Assembly (NCBI RefSeq): GCF_000014065.1
Contig: NC_008044.1
Location: 1,263,501-1,327,500 of the forward strand
DNA from: Ruegeria sp. TM1040
GTDB lineage: Bacteria > Pseudomonadota > Alphaproteobacteria > Rhodobacterales > Rhodobacteraceae
Direction: 5' to 3'
Length of the DNA stretch: 64,000 bases
Positions within the stretch are counted from its first letter, which is position 1. Each line of letters begins with the position of its first letter. This document shows, piece by piece, positions 47,582-58,404 of this stretch. The notes beneath the pieces were generated by a model. It ran no database searches. It was not told where the DNA came from and saw only the letters and a list, made by a program, of their open reading frames with translations. The position numbers and the translations under genes are program-made.

Positions 47582-47839
47582 ATGAGCACGCAGGACAAGG
47601 TCATCGCAATCATCGCAGAGCAGGCGGTGTTGGAACCTTCGGATGTTTCTCTCGACAGCACGCTGGAAGATCTTGGCATTGACAGCCTCGGACTGGTCGA
47701 GAGCATCTTTGCGATCGAGGAGGAGTTTGACATCTCGATCCCGTTTAACGCGAATGAACCCGAGCAGAGCGATTTCGATATTTCAAATGTCGCAGCCATT
47801 GTGACCGGGATTGACAAGCTGATCGCTGAAAAGGGCTAA
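47582..47839 (+). CDS. Acyl carrier protein (specialised paralogue)
   Basis: 85 residues with the phosphopantetheine site LGIDSLGLVE (Ser in DSL). It differs from housekeeping AcpP in its C-terminal half (FNANEPEQSDFDISNVAAIV), recalling alphaproteobacterial special ACPs such as AcpXL. Lying between lpxD and a ketoacyl synthase, it probably carries the acyl chain for a lipid A or other surface-lipid step. GCAGGAG precedes the ATG. Confidence 0.87.
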   Translation: MSTQDKVIAIIAEQAVLEPSDVSLDSTLEDLGIDSLGLVESIFAIEEEFDISIPFNANEPEQSDFDISNVAAIVTGIDKLIAEKG

Positions 47840-47873
47840 CCGCCCAGAGCGCCATCGGACAAGAGGATTTGCG

Positions 47874-49082
47874 ATGAAACGGGTTGTGATTACCGGCGCC
47901 GGGACCATCAACGCGCTGGGGCATTCGGTCGCCGAAACCTTGGAGTCCATGCGTGAAGGGCGTTGCGGAATTGGCGAGTTGGACTTTCGCGATGTTGATC
48001 GTCTTGCGATTAAGATAGGCGGGCAAGTCCAGAATTTCGAAGCAGAAGGTCGCTTCAATCGCCAGCAGATGGTGCTCTACGATCGGTTCACGCAGTTCAC
48101 CTTGGTGGCGGCCTCTGAGGCGATCCGTCAATCCGGTCTCGAGTTCACCGGCGACCTGGCTGCGCGGTCCGGGGTCGTGCTGGGAACGGCAGGCGGTGGT
48201 GTCTCGACCTGGGATGACAACTACCGATCGGTCTACGAGGATGGCAAGAATCGCGTGCATCCTTTTGTTGTTCCGAAACTTATGAACAACGCCGCTGCCA
48301 GCCATGTGTCGATGGAATACAACCTCAAGGGGCCGAGCTTTACGGTTTCTACCGCCTGTGCGTCCTCAAATCATGCGATGGCGCAGGCCTTTCAGATGGT
48401 GCGCAGCGGCATGAGTCCCGCCATGGTCACGGGTGGGTCTGAATCGATGCTCTGCTTCGGCGGGGTGAAGGCGTGGGAAGGACTGCGCGTGATGTCCAAG
48501 GACGCCTGCCGCCCCTTCAGTGCCAACCGCAATGGCATGGTGCAGGGCGAGGGTGCTGGGATCTTTGTGTTTGAGGAATATGAACACGCCAAGGCCCGCG
48601 GCGCGGAGATCCTGTGCGAAGTGATCGGCTACGCCATGAGCTCGGATGCGGCCGACATTGTGATGCCCAGCAAACAGGGCGCGGCGCGTGCAATCTCGGG
48701 CGCGCTCAGGGATGCTCAGATCAACGCCAGCGACGTGGGGTATATCAACGCGCATGGGACCGGCACCGCCGCCAATGACAAGACCGAATGCGCAGCTGTT
48801 GCGGATGTCTTTGGGCCGCATGCTGATAACCTCATGATTTCGTCAACAAAATCCATGCACGGTCACCTTATTGGTGGGACGGGCGCGGTGGAGCTTTTGG
48901 CCTGTATCATGGCGTTGCGCGACGGGGTGATCGCGCCGACCATCGGCTATGAAGAGGCCGACCCTGAATGCGCGCTGGACGTGGTGCCCAATGAGGCGCG
49001 AGAGGCCAAGGTAGACGTGGCCTTGTCAAATGCTTTTGCCTTTGGCGGCCTCAACGCTGTGCTAGCGCTGCGTCGGGTCTGA
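47874..49082 (+). CDS. Beta-ketoacyl-ACP synthase (FabF/KAS II-like)
   Basis: A 402-residue condensing enzyme with the complete Cys-His-His triad: TVSTACASSNHAMAQAF (Cys), INAHGTGTAANDKTE (first His) and STKSMHGHLIGGTGAVELL (second His); ALSNAFAFGGLNAVL at the end is typical. It lies 34 bases after its presumed ACP partner. As this is unlikely to be the housekeeping fabF, which normally sits with fabD-fabG-acpP, it should extend a special acyl chain. A bidirectional terminator follows. Confidence 0.9.
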   Translation: MKRVVITGAGTINALGHSVAETLESMREGRCGIGELDFRDVDRLAIKIGGQVQNFEAEGRFNRQQMVLYDRFTQFTLVAASEAIRQSGLEFTGDLAARSGVVLGTAGGGVSTWDDNYRSVYEDGKNRVHPFVVPKLMNNAAASHVSMEYNLKGPSFTVSTACASSNHAMAQAFQMVRSGMSPAMVTGGSESMLCFGGVKAWEGLRVMSKDACRPFSANRNGMVQGEGAGIFVFEEYEHAKARGAEILCEVIGYAMSSDAADIVMPSKQGAARAISGALRDAQINASDVGYINAHGTGTAANDKTECAAVADVFGPHADNLMISSTKSMHGHLIGGTGAVELLACIMALRDGVIAPTIGYEEADPECALDVVPNEAREAKVDVALSNAFAFGGLNAVLALRRV

Positions 49083-49168
49083 CGGTCAGGGCTGAGACCT
49101 GTCCGAGCGCACAGTAATCTTCTGCCGGAGCTCAAACCCGCCAGACCTCATATCGACCAGACATTAAA

Positions 49169-49202
49169 AAGCCCCGCCTGATCGATACGTCAGGCGGGGC
49201 TT
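49169..49202. terminator. Bidirectional terminator between the ketoacyl synthase and ialB-family genes
   Basis: The stem AAGCCCCGCCTGA / TCAGGCGGGGCTT with an 8-base loop is flanked by A and T runs and lies between convergent genes. Confidence 0.9.
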
Positions 49203-49222
49203 CTTATTGTTAGGCCAGAGGC

Positions 49223-49858
49223 TTACTGCTGGACGACGTCGACGGCATTATAGCCTGCGGTAAAGCCTTTGAGCGACATCGGCACGGAGACGGTGGTGTC
49301 CGGTGCTGGCGCCGGGCGCAGGCTGAAGATGGCCTGGCTACCTTGTTTGAACGCGTTGATATCGGCTTCTGTAAGGCCGATCTGCGCGATGCAGCCAGCG
49401 GTGTTGCAGAAGGAGAAGTTATAGCGCTTGCCCGGTGCCCCATCGACGGAAACGGTTAGGCCTGCAGGCAGCAGGGTTTCAAGCGGTGCAATCACGGTTG
49501 CGCCTGCCACGGCCTGCCCACCGGTCTGTTCAATGCGAAAGAGGGAGACTTCGGCGACCGGGCCACCTTCTTCGTCGAGGAGAACCTGCAACAACGAGCA
49601 CGGATCATCGCCGGACTGGGTCCGGACACAGGCCAGATCCCAATCGCCAAATTTTTCTTTGGAATATCGCTGACCAACCTGAAGCGCAGCCTCTGCAGGG
49701 GTTCCCAGATCGAGCAGTTGATCTGCAGAAGCCGTAGGGGCGTCTGCGCTTTCCTCTGCGGTTTGATCGGCGGTGTCCTGATCTGTCGTCTCTTGCGCCA
49801 CCAGCGGCGACGCCGCAAGAAGAAGTGCGAGAGAGACGGAGCTGAGGGATTTCAACAT
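49223..49858 (-). CDS. Invasion-associated locus B (IalB) family protein
   Basis: 211 residues: signal peptide (LSSVSLALLLAASPLVAQ), then a Thr/Glu/Asp-rich linker, then an IalB domain from about 68 with KFGDWDLACVRTQSGDDPCS, a Cys pair in FSFCNTAGCIAQIGL and the closing GFTAGYNAV. IalB proteins are periplasmic and widespread in alphaproteobacteria, including non-pathogens; the name reflects a Bartonella invasion phenotype, and their molecular role is unknown. Confidence 0.88.
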   Translation of the reverse strand: MLKSLSSVSLALLLAASPLVAQETTDQDTADQTAEESADAPTASADQLLDLGTPAEAALQVGQRYSKEKFGDWDLACVRTQSGDDPCSLLQVLLDEEGGPVAEVSLFRIEQTGGQAVAGATVIAPLETLLPAGLTVSVDGAPGKRYNFSFCNTAGCIAQIGLTEADINAFKQGSQAIFSLRPAPAPDTTVSVPMSLKGFTAGYNAVDVVQQ

Positions 49859-50075
49859 AAATGCCTCTTCTGTTTGAATCTGTCCTCGCCGTTTACCACG
49901 CTATCCCATGAGTGTCAGGCGAATATGCGGGCGGGCCCAAACATATCCCTGATTTCCGCCGATTTGCAGCTGAGTTGCGTCTTGATCGGCCGCCGTCATC
50001 GCGTCTGACCTGGCAAGGGCGTGTTTTGTGGGATTGGTCGGGCGAGGGCGAACACACTGTATGCGGGTGCAACGA

Positions 50076-50101
50076 AAAAAGGGGGCCGAAGCCCCCTTTT
50101 T
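50076..50101. terminator. Terminator-like hairpin in a gene-free region
   Basis: A perfect stem AAAAAGGGGGC / GCCCCCTTTTT with a CGAA tetraloop, symmetrical enough to act on either strand. Confidence 0.8.
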
Positions 50102-50300
50102 GCGTCTACATCTCCCCGTCGGACTGGCCGACTTAGTTATTATTCAGAACGTTACGAGCGAAATCGCCATCGGTCAACATGGAATAGAAAAAAAATGATC
50201 CCAGACTGCTGCGCGGCGTTTTACGGTCCAATTACTGTGAAAATATGACAAGCTGGCTGCAGTCTGGCGAAGGTTTCGCCGATGAGGCAGAGAGCGAGAT

Positions 50301-50329
50301 AAAAAAAAGGCCGTGCGCGAGGCACGGCC
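50301..50329 (-). terminator. Minus-strand terminator-like hairpin in a gene-free region
   Basis: On the minus strand GGCCGTGC / GCACGGCC (5-base loop) is followed by eight T, a textbook terminator. The only sequence that could be transcribed into it starts between here and 50452. Confidence 0.75.
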
Positions 50330-50452
50330 AGTCTGACAGGGAGGAAATGTCCGATGACTCAACCGCATTCGAGCCAACGGGCATCTTCACGCTGGCACAT
50401 AAAGGTTAACATTGTATTTTGATCCGGGCGCAATTTGGGGAGATACACGGGC

Positions 50453-51997
50453 ATGGCAGAGGAAATATTCGTCGGTGGCGGAGGGGACGCATATGGCGAT
50501 CCACAATACCTCACGTTGAAATATGCCAACCGGCACGGTCTGATTGCGGGCGCAACGGGAACCGGTAAAACCGTTACACTTCAAATCCTTGCCGAGAGTT
50601 TCTCGAATGAAGGCGTGCCGGTCATCTTGGCGGATGTCAAAGGAGACCTGTCCGGACTGGCGCGCGCAGGCAGCGAAACGGCGGAGTTGCATGCGCCTTT
50701 CGTGAAAAGAGCACAAAAAATTGGATTTACCTCTTTTTCCTATCACGACACCCCCGTCACCTTCTGGGATCTCTTTGCACAACAGGGCCATCCGATCCGG
50801 ACCACGGTTGCCGAAATGGGGCCTTTGCTGCTGTCGCGTCTGCTGGAACTCAGCGAAGCACAGGAGGGTATCCTGAACATTGCCTTCCGGCTTGCGGATG
50901 AGCAGGGGCTGCCGCTGCTGGATCTCAAGGATCTACAAGCGCTGTTGGTCTGGGTCGGCGAGAACCGCGAAAGCCTGTCCCTGCGCTACGGCAATGTCTC
51001 CACCGCTTCGATCGGCGCCATCCAGCGCCGCCTGCTGGTTCTGGAGAACCAGGGCGGGGCGCTGATCTTTGGCGAGCCGGCCTTGGATCTTGAGGATCTG
51101 ATGCGCTTTGATGCTGCGGGCCGGGGCATGGTGAACATTCTGGCCGCGGATAAATTGATGGCTTCTCCAAAGCTTTACGCGACGTTCTTGCTGTGGCTGT
51201 TGAGCGAGCTGTTCGAGAGCCTTCCTGAAGTCGGAGATCCGGAAAAGCCCAAGCTGGTGTTCTTTTTCGACGAGGCGCATCTCCTGTTTGAAGACGCACC
51301 CAAAGCCCTCATCGACAAGGTGGAACAGGTCGCACGGCTGATCCGCTCCAAGGGGGTTGGGATCTATTTTGTCACCCAGTCTCCGGACGACATTCCTGAG
51401 GATATTCTGGGGCAGTTGGGCAATCGCATCCAACATGCGCTGCGTGCGTTTACGGCGCGGGATCAGAAGAAGCTGAAGCTTGCCGCAGAAACCTATCGTG
51501 CAAACCCGCGTTTTTCGACCGAAGACGCCATCCGTGAGGTCGGCGTCGGCGAGGCGGTGACCTCCATGCTCGAGAAAAAGGCCGTACCTGGCGTGGTGGA
51601 GCGGACGCTTATTCGCCCGCCCTCGAGCCAGCTTGGACCGATCACCGAAGAGTTCCGCAGGAGTGTAATGCAAGCGTCTGATATGGCGGGAAAATATGAC
51701 AAGTCTGTTGATCGCCATTCAGCCTATGAAATCCTGAAAGAGCGGGCGGACAAAGCCTCGAGAGAAGCGGCAGACGCCGAGGCGCAAGCCGAAACAGCGC
51801 CAGATCCGGTGGTGCGCGAGTTCAGCGCCGCGCGACGGTATAGCGGCAGTCGCGTGGGGCGATCCACCTCGCGCCGGATCGGCGGCGGTGACACTTTTGC
51901 CTCCGCCATGTCCGAGTCGGTGATCAAAGAACTGAAAGGCACCACCGGGCGGCGCATCGTTCGCGGGATTCTGGGCGGGCTCTTCAAGGGGCGCTGA
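50453..51997 (+). CDS. HerA-like ATPase, DUF853 (YjgR) family
   Basis: 514 residues of the FtsK-HerA superfamily with Walker [19 protein letters not shown] (about 34-51), Walker [17 protein letters not shown] and sensor segment [20 protein letters not shown]; arginine-rich near the C-terminus ([18 protein letters not shown]). The family is known as YjgR; partners and DNA role are not established. No NurA-type nuclease or other defence genes lie nearby, so it is not obviously an antiphage module. GGGGAG ten bases before ATG 50453. A bidirectional terminator separates it from guaB. Confidence 0.88.
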   Translation: MAEEIFVGGGGDAYGDPQYLTLKYANRHGLIAGATGTGKTVTLQILAESFSNEGVPVILADVKGDLSGLARAGSETAELHAPFVKRAQKIGFTSFSYHDTPVTFWDLFAQQGHPIRTTVAEMGPLLLSRLLELSEAQEGILNIAFRLADEQGLPLLDLKDLQALLVWVGENRESLSLRYGNVSTASIGAIQRRLLVLENQGGALIFGEPALDLEDLMRFDAAGRGMVNILAADKLMASPKLYATFLLWLLSELFESLPEVGDPEKPKLVFFFDEAHLLFEDAPKALIDKVEQVARLIRSKGVGIYFVTQSPDDIPEDILGQLGNRIQHALRAFTARDQKKLKLAAETYRANPRFSTEDAIREVGVGEAVTSMLEKKAVPGVVERTLIRPPSSQLGPITEEFRRSVMQASDMAGKYDKSVDRHSAYEILKERADKASREAADAEAQAETAPDPVVREFSAARRYSGSRVGRSTSRRIGGGDTFASAMSESVIKELKGTTGRRIVRGILGGLFKGR

Positions 51998-52001
51998 TGT
52001 A

Positions 52002-52037
52002 AAAAGAGCCGGAACCTCAGTGGGTTCCGGCTCTTTC
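52002..52037. terminator. Bidirectional terminator between the HerA-like gene and guaB
   Basis: The stem AAAGAGCCGGAACC / GGTTCCGGCTCTTT with a 6-base loop lies between convergent genes. Confidence 0.92.
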
Positions 52038-52058
52038 TTTGTCTGTGATTTGGAGTGA

Positions 52059-54842
<2,784 letters not shown>

Positions 54843-54963
54843 GGTCTCTCGGGTATTTTGCGCAAATGCCGCCGTTGGAACAGAAAACGGCGGTGTTCGA
54901 CGTTCTCGCGCCTGAAACTGCCATATGCTTCGCATCAACTGCGCAGAATTAAAGGCTAAAGAC

Positions 54964-57009
54964 ATGTCGAACGATCCCCTCGTCGTGTTCACCCCCTCCG
55001 GCAAACGCGGACGTTTTCCAGTTGGCACTCCGGTGCTGACGGCGGCGCGCCAGCTGGGGGTCGATCTTGATTCCGTTTGTGGTGGGCGGGGCATCTGCTC
55101 CAAATGCCAGATCACGCCGTCTTATGGTGAATTCTCGAAACACGGTGTCACCGTGGCCGATGACGCCCTGTCGGAATGGAACAAGGTCGAGCAGCGCTAT
55201 AAGGACAAGCGCGGTCTGATCGACGGGCGCCGTCTGGGCTGTCAGGCGAAGATCGAAAAAGACGTGGTGATCGACGTCCCGGCCGAGAGCCAGGTCCACA
55301 AGCAAGTGGTTCGCAAGCGGGCCGAGGCGCGCGACATCGTCATGAACCCCTCAATCCGCCTGTATTATGTCGAGGTAGAAGAACCGGATATGCACAAGCC
55401 CACCGGCGACTTGGAGCGTCTGTGTGAGGGGCTTGAGAAGCAGTGGAATATCAAGGGCGTAAAAGCCGATTTTGAGGTTCTTAGAGAGCTGCAGCCGACC
55501 CTGCGCAAAGGCGGCTGGACGGTGACGGTCGCGGTGCAACTGGGGACTGAGACCGCGCCTGCGCGCATCATGCAGATCTGGCCGGGCTACTATGAAGGTA
55601 CGGTTTACGGGCTGGCGGTGGACCTTGGCTCTACCACCATTGCGGCGCATCTGTGCGATCTCAAAACCGGCGAGGTTCTGGCGTCCTCGGGGATCATGAA
55701 CCCGCAGATCCGCTTTGGCGAAGATCTGATGAGCCGGGTGTCTTATGCTATGATGAACAAGGGCGGTGATCTGGAGATGACCCGCGCCGTGCGTGAAGGG
55801 ATGAACGCGCTCTTTTCGCAGATTTCAGAAGAGGCGCAGATTGATCAGGGGCTGATCATGGACGCGGTCTTTGTCTGCAACCCCGTCATGCATCACCTGT
55901 TTCTCGGAATCGATCCCTTTGAACTTGGACAGGCACCCTTTGCGCTGGCCACATCGGACGCCTTGGCGCTGCAAGCGCGCGATCTGGATCTGAAACTTCA
56001 CCGTGCGGCGCGGATCTATCTGTTGCCCTGTATCGCGGGACACGTCGGCGCGGATGCAGCGGCCGTCGCCCTCTCTGAGGCACCGGATAAATCCGATGAC
56101 CTCGTGCTCGTTGTCGATGTGGGAACAAATGCCGAGATCCTATTGGGAAACAAGGATAAAGTGCTGGCGTGCTCTTCGCCAACGGGCCCTGCCTTTGAGG
56201 GGGCGCAGATTTCCTCCGGCCAGCGTGCAGCCCCCGGTGCCATCGAACGTGTCGAGATCGATCCCGTCACCAAAGAGCCTCGGTTCCGTGTCATCGGGTC
56301 CGAGATCTGGTCGGATCAGGACGGGTTTGAGCAGAGCATCGCAACCACCGGGATCACCGGCATCTGCGGCTCTGGCATCATCGAGGCCATCGCAGAGATG
56401 CGGCTGGCTGGTGTATTGGATGCCTCGGGTCTGATCGGATCCGCCGAGCAGACCGGAAGCGCGCGGTGTGTCCCCGAAGGTCGCACCAATGCCTATCTCC
56501 TGTGGGACGCAACCGCAGAGGGGGGGCCACGCATTACAGTCACCAATCCCGACATCCGGGCGATCCAGATGGCCAAGGCGGCGCTCTATTCCGGGGCGCG
56601 GCTGCTGATGGACAAGATCGGCGTGGATCAGGTGGACCGCGTGGTTCTCGCGGGGGCCTTTGGCGCGCATATCTCGGCCAAACATGCGATGGTGCTGGGC
56701 ATGATCCCCGATTGCCCCCTCGACAAGGTGACAAGCGCAGGCAACGCGGCGGGAACGGGCGCGCGGATTGCGCTCCTCAACACTGACGCGCGTCAAGAGA
56801 TCGAAGATACCGTGCGCAAGATCGAGAAAGTCGAAACCGCTGTCGAGCCACGTTTCCAGGAGCATTTTGTCAATGCTTCTGCAATTCCGAACTCCGCCGA
56901 GCCTTTCCCGATCCTGCAAAGCGTGGTGAGCCTGCCGGAGGTGAGCTTCAACTCCGCCGGGGCAGACGCCGCCCGCAGCGGTGGTCGGCGCAGGCGCCGC
57001 GGCGGCTGA
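54964..57009 (+). CDS. RamA-like ATP-dependent corrinoid reactivation protein (2Fe-2S + ASKHA domain)
   Basis: 681 residues. An N-terminal ferredoxin-like [2Fe-2S] domain (about 5-95) has DSVCGGRGICSKCQI and a further Cys in LGCQAK. The ATPase-like DUF4445 region (about 215-600) shows GLAVDLGSTTIAAHL, LVVDVGTNAEILLGNKDKV, TGITGICGSGIIEAI and VVLAGAFGAHISAKHAM. RamA/RACo-type proteins reduce inactive Co(II) corrinoids using ATP. In Phaeobacter-type roseobacters such a protein is reported to be needed with the split methionine synthase, whose pterin-binding part is at 11660. The C-terminus is an Arg/Gly tail (RSGGRRRRRGG). ATG 54964 with AAAGG upstream. Confidence 0.87.
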   Translation: MSNDPLVVFTPSGKRGRFPVGTPVLTAARQLGVDLDSVCGGRGICSKCQITPSYGEFSKHGVTVADDALSEWNKVEQRYKDKRGLIDGRRLGCQAKIEKDVVIDVPAESQVHKQVVRKRAEARDIVMNPSIRLYYVEVEEPDMHKPTGDLERLCEGLEKQWNIKGVKADFEVLRELQPTLRKGGWTVTVAVQLGTETAPARIMQIWPGYYEGTVYGLAVDLGSTTIAAHLCDLKTGEVLASSGIMNPQIRFGEDLMSRVSYAMMNKGGDLEMTRAVREGMNALFSQISEEAQIDQGLIMDAVFVCNPVMHHLFLGIDPFELGQAPFALATSDALALQARDLDLKLHRAARIYLLPCIAGHVGADAAAVALSEAPDKSDDLVLVVDVGTNAEILLGNKDKVLACSSPTGPAFEGAQISSGQRAAPGAIERVEIDPVTKEPRFRVIGSEIWSDQDGFEQSIATTGITGICGSGIIEAIAEMRLAGVLDASGLIGSAEQTGSARCVPEGRTNAYLLWDATAEGGPRITVTNPDIRAIQMAKAALYSGARLLMDKIGVDQVDRVVLAGAFGAHISAKHAMVLGMIPDCPLDKVTSAGNAAGTGARIALLNTDARQEIEDTVRKIEKVETAVEPRFQEHFVNASAIPNSAEPFPILQSVVSLPEVSFNSAGADAARSGGRRRRRGG

Positions 57010-57131
57010 GGAATAGGTCATCGCCATCGGTGTTGAAACCGCTTGTGGCGTGCCCGGCGCGGGCGTTAGAGAGGCATCCAAACGGAAACCGCGCCGGCAA
57101 TCTGCATGGCGTCTCTGGAGCGGATGCAAAT

Positions 57132-58307
57132 ATGACACCGGGTGCGCGCGTACAGGCGGCTATTGAAATTCTCGATGAAATCCTCGCGGGTCAGGCTGTG
57201 GAAAAGACCCTGACCAACTGGGCGCGGCGCAGTCGATTTGCCGGATCAAAAGACCGCGCCGCGGTGCGCGATCACGTCTATCAGGCGCTTCGGTGCCGCC
57301 GGTCCTATGCGGTTCTGGGGGGAAGTGAGACCGGACGGGGGCTGATGCTTGGCGCTTGCAAGGATCAAGGGCTTGATCAGGCAGTGCTCTTTCACGGTGA
57401 AGGGCATGCGCCGTCCCCCCTCAGCGCCGCCGAACAGAGCATCGCGCCCGAATTTCACAGCGACGCAGAGCGTCATGATATCCCGGAGTGGCTCTGGCCC
57501 GTGTTTTCACGCAGCCTCGGCACTGAGGCGATTGCAGCGGCAACCGCGCTCAGGTCTCGAGCGGCAGTTCATCTGCGGGTGAACCTCTTGAAAGGAGATC
57601 GCGACAACGCCATCAAGCGGCTCACGCGGGAGGGCATTGCCACAGAGCCGCATCCAGCCTCGCCGACCGCCCTGACCGTGACAGAGGGGGCGCGCCGCAT
57701 AAAAAACGCAGAAAGCTACCTGCAAGGCTTTGTGGAATTGCAGGACGCTGCCAGTCAGGCAGTCGTCGATAAGCTGCCAGTGCAAAATGCCCCGAGGATA
57801 TTGGACTATTGTTCCGGCGGTGGAGGCAAGGCTCTGGCGATTGCAGCACAGACCCAGGCTGAGGTCTATGCGCATGATGCAGACCCACGACGCATGCGCG
57901 ACATTCCCGAACGCGCCATGCGGGCGGGGGCGGATATTCGCTGCCTTACCTCCGAGGAGCTTGTAACGCAGGCGCCGTTTGACCTCGTGCTCTGTGATGC
58001 GCCCTGCAGTGGTAGCGGGTCTTGGAGGCGTGATCCCGAGGGTAAGTGGCGCCTCACGCAGGACACTCTTGATGACACCGTAGCGCTGCAGGCCCGAATT
58101 CTGGATGAAGCTGCTCAACGCGTCGCGCCGGGGGGCGTCCTGGCCTTTGCGACCTGTTCGATGCTGGATGTGGAAAACAGCCTGCAGACACAGCGCTTTC
58201 AGGAGCGGCACACCGGCTGGGCGCACTTGTCTGAAACGGCATGGCATGTGCATAGTGGAACAGACGGATTTTACGTATCGGTGTTTCGGCGGAATGGCAC
58301 AGAATAA
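57132..58307 (+). CDS. RsmB/NOP2-family RNA (cytosine-5) methyltransferase
   Basis: 391 residues. The N-terminal NusB-like region (about 1-130) is followed by a SAM-binding Rossmann domain with motif I ILDYCSGGGGKALAIAA, motif IV LVLCDAPCSGSGSWRRDPEG (Cys that releases the product) and motif VI AFATCSMLDVENSLQ (nucleophilic Cys). The enzyme makes m5C in rRNA or tRNA; the exact site cannot be assigned because roseobacters carry several paralogues. The start ATG 57132 has GGAGCGG eight bases upstream; earlier in-frame starts would add unconserved residues. Confidence 0.9.
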   Translation: MTPGARVQAAIEILDEILAGQAVEKTLTNWARRSRFAGSKDRAAVRDHVYQALRCRRSYAVLGGSETGRGLMLGACKDQGLDQAVLFHGEGHAPSPLSAAEQSIAPEFHSDAERHDIPEWLWPVFSRSLGTEAIAAATALRSRAAVHLRVNLLKGDRDNAIKRLTREGIATEPHPASPTALTVTEGARRIKNAESYLQGFVELQDAASQAVVDKLPVQNAPRILDYCSGGGGKALAIAAQTQAEVYAHDADPRRMRDIPERAMRAGADIRCLTSEELVTQAPFDLVLCDAPCSGSGSWRRDPEGKWRLTQDTLDDTVALQARILDEAAQRVAPGGVLAFATCSMLDVENSLQTQRFQERHTGWAHLSETAWHVHSGTDGFYVSVFRRNGTE

Positions 58308-58340
58308 ACGATTGTAAAGTTTCGCATTTCGGCGCTGTGG

Positions 58341-58404
58341 TTAACCTCGCTTTAACCATCCGTGTCATGATAGTGCGTCAATAAGACTGTTAACGGAGCC
58401 GTAA
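58341..58404 (+). promoter_or_regulatory. CtrA-type binding boxes upstream of cckA
   Basis: At 58341-58356 is TTAA-CCTCGCT-TTAAC, an exact TTAA-N7-TTAA CtrA box. A second, weaker box with one changed half, TTAA-CGGAGCC-GTAA, lies at 58390-58404 and touches the cckA start codon. They suggest that CtrA, the final target of the CckA-ChpT relay, feeds back on cckA. Sequence match is direct; binding is inferred. Confidence 0.7.

Larger units (their letters stand above)
49859..50452. other. Long intergenic region with two orphan terminator-like hairpins
   Basis: About 590 bases between the divergent ialB-family gene and the HerA-like gene. No convincing gene was found. Two strong hairpins with A/T runs (50076-50101 and 50301-50329) lie in it without a coding gene ahead of them. 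A 15-codon minus-strand frame (MLTDGDFARNVLNNN, 50180-50133) lies just before the first. Small RNA transcripts are a reasonable reading. Confidence 0.5.

Noticed and set aside
50453-51997. HerA-like ATPase as part of an antiphage system
   Set aside because: YjgR/DUF853 is a widespread housekeeping-like family, and no nuclease, SIR2 or other defence partner is adjacent.
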